From NCBI RefSeq assembly GCF_011043555.1, contig NZ_JAAKGS010000002.1:744001-808000 (forward strand): a stretch of 64,000 nucleotides of DNA, read 5' to 3'. Origin of the DNA: Sphingobacterium sp. SGR-19 (GTDB taxonomy: Bacteria > Bacteroidota > Bacteroidia > Sphingobacteriales > Sphingobacteriaceae). Of the stretch, positions 24,710 to 30,682 are shown in pieces (the first letter of the stretch is position 1; each line of letters opens with the position of its first letter). Position numbers and translations under genes: made by a program. The notes below the pieces were generated by a model. The model did not search any database. It saw nothing but the letters and a program-made list of their open reading frames with translations, and was not told the origin of the DNA.

Positions 24710-24738
24710 CCGTACGCCGACGTCTTGTCGGCGTACGG
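24710..24738. repeat. Perfect 12-bp palindrome at the junction of the two repeat blocks
   Basis: CCGTACGCCGAC (24710-24721) and GTCGGCGTACGG (24727-24738) are exact inverted copies around the 5-nt loop GTCTT. Each arm resembles the core of a block-2 unit in one orientation, so the palindrome is a head-to-head meeting point of repeat units. Confidence 0.75.
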
Positions 24739-25171
24739 CTTGAACAAGGTGCGGGGCAAGGATGCCGTTTTTGCGTATGGGATTGCGACGCATTTGCCCA
24801 CCGAGACCATGAAGTTGGCCTTCTTGTTTATCTCCCTGTCCGGGATATTCGTTTTTCCCTATGCCGAAGCTAAGCTGCTGTCCATCATGCTCATTCTTTC
24901 GTCTGCCGAGATGATGCTTCGGACCATCCTGATCGCTTTGACGTATGTTGACGCCGTCTTCCCGTACGTCGATATGTTGTCTGCATACGGGGTTAACGTT
25001 TTTTTGGACAGGGGCAACGTTTCGCCATACGCCGAGAGGACTTCCCAATATGCCGACGTGAAAAAGATGGGCGGAAGGAGCGTAAAGATGGGCAACGAAA
25101 TGACGTCGACGCACGACGACGTAACACTTCCGTCCGCCGGCGTCGCATTTCCGTTCGGGGGGATAAAGATA
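24725..25171. repeat. Degenerate 21-bp tandem repeat array, block 2 (21 units)
   Basis: From 24725 the plus strand reads as 21 successive 21-base units with consensus near GTTTCGCCGTACGCCGACATG (heptad V-S-P-Y-A-D-M; also L-S-A-Y-G-V-N). The complementary strand gives a similar heptad (P-Y-A-D-N-I-S) because the core CCGTACGCCGA is partly self-complementary. G+C content is higher than the flanks. Neither strand looks like an ordinary protein gene. Phase differs from block 1 by a non-multiple of 21. Confidence 0.8.
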
Positions 25172-25180
25172 TATTTTCAT

Positions 25181-25208
25181 AAAAAACTAAAAAAATTAGT
25201 TTTTTTTT
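25181..25208. terminator. A/T hairpin terminator after the repeat array
   Basis: AAAAAACTAA (25181-25190) pairs with TTAGTTTTTT (25196-25205) around five A, with T-runs on the plus side and A-runs opposite, so it can work in both directions. It separates the array from the nuclease promoter. Confidence 0.65.
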
Positions 25209-25220
25209 AGTTTTAGTTTT

Positions 25221-25228
25221 TATCTTTG
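25221..25228 (+). promoter_or_regulatory. Promoter -7 box for the Rpn nuclease gene
   Basis: TATCTTTG matches TAnnTTTG exactly and lies 25 bp before the chosen ATG (25253). It follows the hairpin terminator directly, so the nuclease gene is likely an independent transcription unit. Confidence 0.55.
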
Positions 25229-25252
25229 AAGCTGAATCCAATTGTAAGTGTT

Positions 25253-26164
25253 ATGAAAAAGAACAGAAATTTCTTGGGCAATTATGTAGATATGTGTACC
25301 GACTTCGGCATGAAACTATATTTCGGCCCGGATGGTGGAAAACCAAATCTCATCAATTTTCTTAACGGTCTTTTTGATGGGGAGAAGATCATCAAAGATC
25401 TCGAATATCGTCCCGCCGAGCACAATGGTACGCAGGATAAGGATCGTAAGGTCGTCTTCGACCTCTACTGCACCAGTGCGGACAGTAGTCACTTTATCAT
25501 CGAAATGCAGCAGCTGTCGCAGGAGTTCTTTAAGGATAGAACGGTGTACTATACCTCTCGACTAATCAATAAGCTCGTTCCGCGTGGACACAAAGGTAAT
25601 ACATATGAATTGCCGGAAGTTTACTTCGTCGGTATACTAAACTTTGTTCTAGATCGATCGATACCTAATCAGTATTATTACGATGTGGCTTTGTGTGATC
25701 AGCAAAGCAAAAAAGTTTTTTATGACAAGCTAGGGTACAAGCTATTGGTCTTGGCTAATTTTAATAAGGAACAGTATGAAATTAAGAGCTATATGGATAT
25801 GTGGCTGTACCTGTTTAGGCATATGGAAGAGCTGGATGAAATGCCGAAGTTTTTGGATAATCGGGTATTTGGACTTATATTTGATATCGGAAAGGTAGCA
25901 AATTTAACGGAATCGGATATGAAATTATACGAGTCAAGTTTGAAGAACAAGCGGGATGCGGAAAGTGTCCGCCTTACCGCAATTAAGGAGGGGCGTCGAG
26001 AAGGTATGGAGGAAGGTATGGAGAAAGGTCGTCTGGTAGAACGTGCCAAAGCCGAGGCAGAAAAACTAAAATATGCGTTGAATTTAAAAAAGAGGGGGCT
26101 TCCATTAGAAGATATAGCCGAAGATTTAGGGCTTACTGTTGAGCAAGTCCAGAAACTGAAGTAG
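25253..26164 (+). CDS. Rpn-family recombination-promoting nuclease / putative transposase (PD-(D/E)XK)
   Basis: A 303-residue protein; the ATG at 25253 (MKKNRNFLGNYVD) is chosen over a TTG at 25226, which lies in the promoter box. The N-terminal half has the family's TDFGMKLYFGPDG...LINFLNGLF start, then the PD-(D/E)XK-like core Asp70 (KVVFDLYC) and Glu84 (FIIEMQQ). The C-terminal part is a charged coiled coil (KEGRREGMEEGMEKG) followed by a short helix-turn-helix-like end (EDIAEDLGLTVEQV). E. coli RpnA promotes RecA-independent recombination by DNA cleavage, and Rpn proteins have been linked to phage defence. It sits 80 bp from the 21-bp repeat array. Confidence 0.85.
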   Translation: MKKNRNFLGNYVDMCTDFGMKLYFGPDGGKPNLINFLNGLFDGEKIIKDLEYRPAEHNGTQDKDRKVVFDLYCTSADSSHFIIEMQQLSQEFFKDRTVYYTSRLINKLVPRGHKGNTYELPEVYFVGILNFVLDRSIPNQYYYDVALCDQQSKKVFYDKLGYKLLVLANFNKEQYEIKSYMDMWLYLFRHMEELDEMPKFLDNRVFGLIFDIGKVANLTESDMKLYESSLKNKRDAESVRLTAIKEGRREGMEEGMEKGRLVERAKAEAEKLKYALNLKKRGLPLEDIAEDLGLTVEQVQKLK

Positions 26165-26204
26165 CTCGTTCAAAACTCCAATACCATTAAATCTTACGTT
26201 CTGC

Positions 26205-26702
26205 TTAAGGCTTATAATAATAATTTTTATTCGAAATTCTCTTACTTTTTAGTTGACCTTGGTTGACCAATGGTCGTGCTTGGTCGGTAATATCCTTATT
26301 GGTAAGGTCGCCATAGAGAAAATCCTTGTCTTTCCTCAATTTATCTATGATATCCAGCACAGACTTTTCAGATTTGAAAAAATTAGTATCAATTAAAGAA
26401 TTCAACCTCTCTCTTATTGCATTAGCCTTCTCCCAATATTGTTTAGCATTCTTTTTCGGCAGATCTTGAACAACAGCATTGTGCGGATAAAAGTCGTGAG
26501 GAGAAATACCTAAATCTAGCGCAATAGCATTTATTTGATCGTGGGTATACATTTCCGGTCTAAGAGGATTTTCAATGTGGCCAATATATCCATCCGTCAC
26601 ATCCAATATCATAGCAATATATGACTGTGATTTCTTATGATACGTTCTTATCTGAATACTTCGGTTAATGATTTCAAGCTCAAATAGAGATTTTTTGTGC
26701 AT
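26205..26702 (-). CDS. XRE-like helix-turn-helix regulator
   Basis: A 165-residue protein; the ATG at 26702 (MHKKSLFELEIINRSIQIR) is preferred to a TTG at 26723, which reads through a T-run. Residues about 15-75 resemble a Cro/CI helix-turn-helix (KSQSYIAMILDVTDGYIGHIENPLRPEMYTHDQINAIALDLGISPHDFYP). The remainder (about 80-165) is charged and helical, of unknown function. Two almost identical palindromes 25-64 bp upstream of the start are the obvious autoregulatory operators. It converges with the nuclease gene (40 bp apart). It may control the nuclease or the element downstream of its operators, which is inference. Confidence 0.7.
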   Translation of the reverse strand: MHKKSLFELEIINRSIQIRTYHKKSQSYIAMILDVTDGYIGHIENPLRPEMYTHDQINAIALDLGISPHDFYPHNAVVQDLPKKNAKQYWEKANAIRERLNSLIDTNFFKSEKSVLDIIDKLRKDKDFLYGDLTNKDITDQARPLVNQGQLKSKRISNKNYYYKP

Positions 26703-26726
26703 TTTGTTCGTTTTTTTTTGCAATCT

Positions 26727-26766
26727 CTATAGTTATGACTATATCGGACTATAGTTATAACTATAG
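26727..26766. promoter_or_regulatory. Two tandem 18-bp palindromic operators
   Basis: CTATAGTTATAACTATAG at 26749-26766 is a perfect 18-bp palindrome, and CTATAGTTATGACTATAT at 26727-26744 is a copy with two differences. Their centres are 22 bp apart, two helical turns, the arrangement used by cooperative dimeric repressors. They lie directly upstream of the XRE-like gene. Confidence 0.75.
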
Positions 26767-26830
26767 AAATATAATTAGGTATGAATAAAGAGTAATTAGA
26801 TAACTATTTTTAACACTTCAATTCGAATGT

Positions 26831-26986
26831 GAGGTGTTTACTTAAAGGTCTCGTTCGAGCAATGTGGTAATTGATTAGGACACGAGCGGTAAGTGAACAC
26901 CTCGGTACAATATTTATATTGGGCCGAGGTATTACTGATTGTGTCTGGTAGTTTACTACCCCCGATTACCACCGGGAGCTCGAACG
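26831..26986 (+). ncRNA. Highly structured non-coding element (candidate RNA)
   Basis: Many nested inverted repeats fit one fold: CGTTCGAGC (26852-26860) with GCTCGAACG (26978-26986); GTGGTAAT (26864-26871) with ATTACCAC (26965-26972); GACAC (26879-26883) with GTGTC (26941-26945); a long internal hairpin ACCTCGG..CAATAT/ATATTG..CCGAGGT (about 26898-26930); and GGTAG/CTACC (26947-26960). A competing 14-bp pairing joins GAGGTGTTTACTTA (26831-26844) to TAAGTGAACACCTC (26890-26903), with one G-T. No known RNA family was recognised. It could also be the end of a mobile element. Confidence 0.5.
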
Positions 26987-27172
26987 TCAGTATGCCTCGC
27001 GGATAAACTTATCTCTACAACGGTGTGTTACCGAAAGGACAGGGAAGGTGTATTTACTGCCATCCGGGAAGCCGGTGTATTACTTTACGAAAGCAAGGGT
27101 ATGATCAGCTTTTGCCCAGAGGATGCCGAATTAATTAAGAAAAATGAAGGTCTAATAGCCTGGTGGGAGTGA
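26939..27172 (+). CDS. Doubtful small open frame, unknown function
   Basis: A 77-codon frame opening with TTG at 26939 and overlapping the structured element. The last 45 residues (from REGVFTAIREAGVLLYESKGMISFCPEDAELIKKNEGLIAWWE) have amino-acid composition and codons like a real protein, whereas the first 25 look like read-through of folded sequence. No ATG exists before residue 55. It may be the remnant of a truncated gene or a short peptide of a mobile element. I do not recognise the family. Confidence 0.3.
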   Translation: MCLVVYYPRLPPGARTSVCLADKLISTTVCYRKDREGVFTAIREAGVLLYESKGMISFCPEDAELIKKNEGLIAWWE

Positions 27173-27245
27173 AAGTCGTACATCGAGTCGCGGAAAAGAC
27201 AATTATTTGTTATTTTTAACAGTAAAATATCTAATTGATTGAACT

Positions 27246-27677
27246 ATGGCTTTTATAAAATACGCACTTTCGCTTTGTTTGTTAATCGTCAGCGTCATGG
27301 GCTTTGGTCAAACCAAACTACCGTCCACGACAGTGAAGGATATCGATAAATCAACAGCGTTCGAGGAGCTAATAGAGCTTTTTGGGGACAGCGATTATTT
27401 TATACAGAACATGGAGAAAGATGCTGGATTTATTCAAGTAAAATCTGTGATAAAACAGCGAGGTATATTTGCGAAACGAGCCGGCAATAAAATCACCCAT
27501 AATATTTTGTTAAAACAAATTAGCGAGGGTCTTATCCAGATTAACTTCCAAGCCAATTTGGAAATATCGGACAGGACTGAAGATGGTTATTATTATAGGG
27601 ACGAAGGCGTCTCCTATGATCCTAAAGACTATGAAGAGATACTGGGATTCATAGAATCCCATTTCGAGAATCAGTAA
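27246..27677 (+). CDS. Small secreted protein of unknown function
   Basis: A 143-residue protein with a signal peptide (MAFIKYALSLCLLIVSVMGFGQ). The mature part is a mixed alpha/beta protein with two repeated lines of alternating hydrophobic residues (FIQVKSVIKQRGIFAK, ITHNILLKQISEGLIQINFQANLEI) suggesting a small beta sheet. I do not recognise the family. It converges with the multicopper oxidase gene and overlaps its 3' end by 7 bp. No functional link to that operon is evident. Confidence 0.6.
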   Translation: MAFIKYALSLCLLIVSVMGFGQTKLPSTTVKDIDKSTAFEELIELFGDSDYFIQNMEKDAGFIQVKSVIKQRGIFAKRAGNKITHNILLKQISEGLIQINFQANLEISDRTEDGYYYRDEGVSYDPKDYEEILGFIESHFENQ

Positions 27678-29932
27678 TTCACCGCCAGTCCCACACCAAA
27701 ACCCATATCGCTGTCATAGTGCGTGCGGATACCAAGGTTTCGGGTCATGATATAGCGCAAATCCAGCATATATTCTTTATCGGTATTGACCATAAAACCT
27801 GCGCGTACGCGTCTGGAGACAGGGATGTCTTCACGCATTAAGGCCAAACGAACGATGCCGTCGTGATAAACCTCCGCCTGGAAATTGACGAGCATAGGTA
27901 ACGTATACCTAACCCCGACGCTAAAGGCACTTCGGTTATCTTTCTTATTTACCTGTCCGAACATATTCTTTTCCTGCTCATGGTGTCCCATTTTGCGATA
28001 ACGCCAGTCAAAGCCTACAAAGGGCATGAGCCACTGCATTTTGCCAATGTACCGGCCGAAGTGAGTTTCTACCTCGTAGCCATGTTTATCGTGATAACCC
28101 AGTCTCCATTCTGTACCTAAGCTCCAGCGGGTATTTTGTAGCATTGCCTGTCCATCATTCCCGTTGGTCGCAAAATCATTTTCGGCCATGAAATGAAGCA
28201 TATTGCTTTCTCGTTGTAGCACTTTATACGCTTTTTCCTTATTGGGGAGCAAATCATTTTGGTAATCCCCCACCGCAAATACACGATTCATACCCGCCAT
28301 CATGTGATATAAAATATGGCAATGGAAAAACCAGTCGCCTTCCGTGTTTGCCATAAACTCGATAGTGTCTGTTTCCATAGGCATGATATCCAGCACATTC
28401 TTTAGGGGAGCATATTCGCCTTGCCCATTGAGGACGCGGAAATCAAAACCATGTAGGTGCATGGGGTGGCGCATCATGGAGTTATTGAATAGGATAATCC
28501 GTAAAACTTCCCCTTTATCCACTGGGATTTTGTCTGTTTCGGATAAAACCTTATTGTCCATACTCCATACATACCGATTCATATTCCCCGTCAATTCAAA
28601 TCGAAGTTCCTTGACTGGCGCATCACTAGGCAAGGTAGTCTTGTGAAGCGATTTGAGCATGGCATAATTTAGGGTGATTGGAGTGGAGGGGCGGGGCTGT
28701 TCTTCTTGATGTTGTTGGTCGTGTCCTTGATGTGCAGTATGATCGTCGTCTGAAGTTGTTGTATGATGTTGATGTGCATCTTTTGCAGGTATTTCAGTAT
28801 ACATCACCGCGTTCATATCCATCTTTTGAAGCCCCATATCCATGCCCATATCGTCCATATCACCGTTCATCTTCATCATGTCGTTCATCATCTTCATCCC
28901 CTCAAAGTACCGTAGTCGGGGTAAAGGCGAAACGAGCTGGCGAATACCTTCGCCGATATAAATAGAAGCAGAACCGGAGCGATCTTCTGCTGTTGCCATC
29001 AGCTCATACGCCGTATGTTCTGCCGGAATATCGACGACAATATCATAGGTTTCCGATACACCAATAATAAGCCTATCCACTTCCATAGGAACGACATCAT
29101 TGCCGTCGTTGGCGACAACGGTTATTTTGCCGCCTGCGTAGGTTATCCAAAAATAAGAAGAAGCTCCTCCATTAATAAGACGTAAACGCACGCGATCGCC
29201 CGCTTTAAACTGCGACAGTTGCTGTTCGCTTGTCCCGTTGATCAAAAACTTTTCGTAATACACATCACTAACATCCATCGCCTCCATGCGTTTCCATTCA
29301 TTAGTCACTTTGGTTTTAAAATGTCCTTTTTTGATAGCTTCTGCGTAACTTTGAACCGTATTTTTTTTGATGCCGAACCAATCATTACCACTCGCGAGCA
29401 TGCGTTGTACGTTATGTGGATGGAGATCGGTCCATTCGCTCAATACGATGGGGATAGTAGGGATGTCGTCAATCCCTTTCCGGGACGTTGTATCTCCGTT
29501 TCGTTTGAGAAAAATAAGCGAACCGTACATGCCTATTTGTTCTTGAAAACCCGAATGACTGTGATACCAATAGGTGCCATTTTGTTTTACCGGAAAGCGA
29601 TAGATATATGTTTCGCCGGGAGGGATGGGCATTTGTGTCAAAAAAGGAACACCGTCTTCCCGATTGGGTAACTGCACACCATGCCAGTGCAAAGAGGTGG
29701 TTTCTTTGAGCTGGTTGTGCAATACGATTTCGGCGGTGTCGCCTTCGGTAAATGTTAAAGTAGGCATCGGGATCTGTCCATTGACTGCGATGGCGTGTTT
29801 TGTTTTTCCGCTATAGTTAACCATAGTATCGGTAACATACAGGTCGTATCGAACTATATGTTGGGCAACAGTAACGGAAACAGTTAATAGTAACGTGAAC
29901 AGGAGGGACAGATACCGATTATACATATTCAT
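27671..29932 (-). CDS. Periplasmic multicopper oxidase with C-terminal CopB-like domain
   Basis: A 753-residue exported copper oxidase (signal about 1-23) of CopA/CueO type, which oxidises Cu(I) and lowers copper toxicity. All copper-ligand motifs are present: HWHG (82-85), HSH (124-126), HPMHLHG (489-495) and HCHILYHMMAGM (537-548). Between the domains, residues 346-410 are Met- then His-rich, a copper store. After the oxidase ends at about 560, residues 600-753 form alternating strands (TEWRLGYHDKHGYEVETHF, FVGFDWRYRKMGHHE, GFGVGLAVNY) resembling an outer membrane CopB barrel, so this looks like a CopA-CopB fusion. Last gene of the copper operon. Confidence 0.9.
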   Translation of the reverse strand: MNMYNRYLSLLFTLLLTVSVTVAQHIVRYDLYVTDTMVNYSGKTKHAIAVNGQIPMPTLTFTEGDTAEIVLHNQLKETTSLHWHGVQLPNREDGVPFLTQMPIPPGETYIYRFPVKQNGTYWYHSHSGFQEQIGMYGSLIFLKRNGDTTSRKGIDDIPTIPIVLSEWTDLHPHNVQRMLASGNDWFGIKKNTVQSYAEAIKKGHFKTKVTNEWKRMEAMDVSDVYYEKFLINGTSEQQLSQFKAGDRVRLRLINGGASSYFWITYAGGKITVVANDGNDVVPMEVDRLIIGVSETYDIVVDIPAEHTAYELMATAEDRSGSASIYIGEGIRQLVSPLPRLRYFEGMKMMNDMMKMNGDMDDMGMDMGLQKMDMNAVMYTEIPAKDAHQHHTTTSDDDHTAHQGHDQQHQEEQPRPSTPITLNYAMLKSLHKTTLPSDAPVKELRFELTGNMNRYVWSMDNKVLSETDKIPVDKGEVLRIILFNNSMMRHPMHLHGFDFRVLNGQGEYAPLKNVLDIMPMETDTIEFMANTEGDWFFHCHILYHMMAGMNRVFAVGDYQNDLLPNKEKAYKVLQRESNMLHFMAENDFATNGNDGQAMLQNTRWSLGTEWRLGYHDKHGYEVETHFGRYIGKMQWLMPFVGFDWRYRKMGHHEQEKNMFGQVNKKDNRSAFSVGVRYTLPMLVNFQAEVYHDGIVRLALMREDIPVSRRVRAGFMVNTDKEYMLDLRYIMTRNLGIRTHYDSDMGFGVGLAVNY

Positions 29933-29950
29933 TTTTAGATATTACGTTTT

Positions 29951-30376
29951 TTAATGATGTTTTCCTTGATGCGACGAGCCTGGATTGGATTGATGATGCG
30001 AATGTTCATCTGTCTTTTTATCTGCTTTAGACTGCTTCAACACGCGATCGTACTGACAGCATTCGTGCAAGCCCGTATAGACGTCATCGGGTGCCAGATA
30101 TTTTTCGTTGTCGTAACCTGCCTGTGCAATACGTTTGAGGACAGCATCCATGGTGGTCTTTTCTGCATCGTATGTGATGGAAGCCCGTTGGTTATCCGCA
30201 TCCCAAACCACCTGTGCTTCATTTTTTGCATGACCTGCTTTTTCGATCGTACGCTTACACATTCCGCAATTACCACTAACTTTCGCTGTCTCTGTTTTTG
30301 GATTTTTTATTTGCGCGAAGGATAGTGTAGAAAACAGCATTAAACATGTAGTGATGATATAAGATAATGTTCTCAT
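29951..30376 (-). CDS. Secreted heavy-metal-associated (HMA) protein with His-rich tail
   Basis: A 141-residue exported protein (signal about 1-21). An HMA fold of ferredoxin type spans about 30-95, with the metal motif GNCGMC (Cys37, Cys40) and the late segment IAQAGYDNEKY. A Cys pair (HECC) follows, then a His-rich tail (HSHHQ, SHQGKHH). It is probably a periplasmic copper carrier handing Cu to the multicopper oxidase encoded 18 bp downstream. It is 24 bp from the small copper chaperone gene upstream. Confidence 0.85.
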   Translation of the reverse strand: MRTLSYIITTCLMLFSTLSFAQIKNPKTETAKVSGNCGMCKRTIEKAGHAKNEAQVVWDADNQRASITYDAEKTTMDAVLKRIAQAGYDNEKYLAPDDVYTGLHECCQYDRVLKQSKADKKTDEHSHHQSNPGSSHQGKHH

Positions 30377-30400
30377 TTTTCTGTTTTTTAGTTATTGATT

Positions 30401-30616
30401 TTATACGGATTCTATTTTAAACCCGGCTTTCTGCACCGACTCAATCACGTCTTGTTCGGTTGCGGTGTCGGCTACGACGGTCAGGATTTTATCTTTGTTG
30501 TTCGTGTCAACTTCCCACCCGGTCACACCGTCCAATCCATTTAGAAAGGAGCTTACGCCGGAAACACAGCCGCTGCAATTGATGTTTGTCTTGAATTTAA
30601 ACGTTTTATTTTCCAT
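30401..30616 (-). CDS. CopZ-like cytoplasmic copper chaperone
   Basis: A 71-residue single HMA domain (MENKTFKFKTNINCSGCVSGVSSFL), without a signal peptide, with metal motif NCSGC (Cys14, Cys17) and the usual beta-alpha-beta-beta-alpha-beta pattern ending KAGFKIESV. It would deliver Cu(I) to the P-type ATPase encoded 66 bp upstream. Size, motif and neighbours fit CopZ. It could also bind another soft metal, but the oxidase and ATPase point to copper. Confidence 0.88.
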   Translation of the reverse strand: MENKTFKFKTNINCSGCVSGVSSFLNGLDGVTGWEVDTNNKDKILTVVADTATEQDVIESVQKAGFKIESV

Positions 30617-30682
30617 GTCAATTATTTATATGTTATGCATTATGAGTATTTCTGTATGTGTTTGCTGGTGATTCATCGTTCA

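Larger units (their letters stand above)
24220..25252. other. 1-kb gene-free interval dominated by 21-bp repeats
   Basis: The first 90 bp (24220-24310) are very A/T rich. From about 24373 to 25171 the DNA consists of degenerate 21-bp tandem units. Several open frames exist on both strands only because units avoid stops in more than one frame. The last 80 bp hold a hairpin terminator and a promoter for the nuclease gene. Confidence 0.7.

Noticed and set aside
24373-25171. CRISPR array
   Set aside because: Units are contiguous 21-mers with no constant repeat and variable spacer alternation, and there are no cas genes in the window.
24725-25210. 161-codon plus-strand frame with TTG start through block 2
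   Set aside because: Same reason: the heptad reading exists on both strands and no normal protein features appear.
26852-26860. GTTCGAGC as a tRNA T-arm
   Set aside because: No acceptor, D-arm or anticodon arm fits around it; the bases pair in a larger fold.
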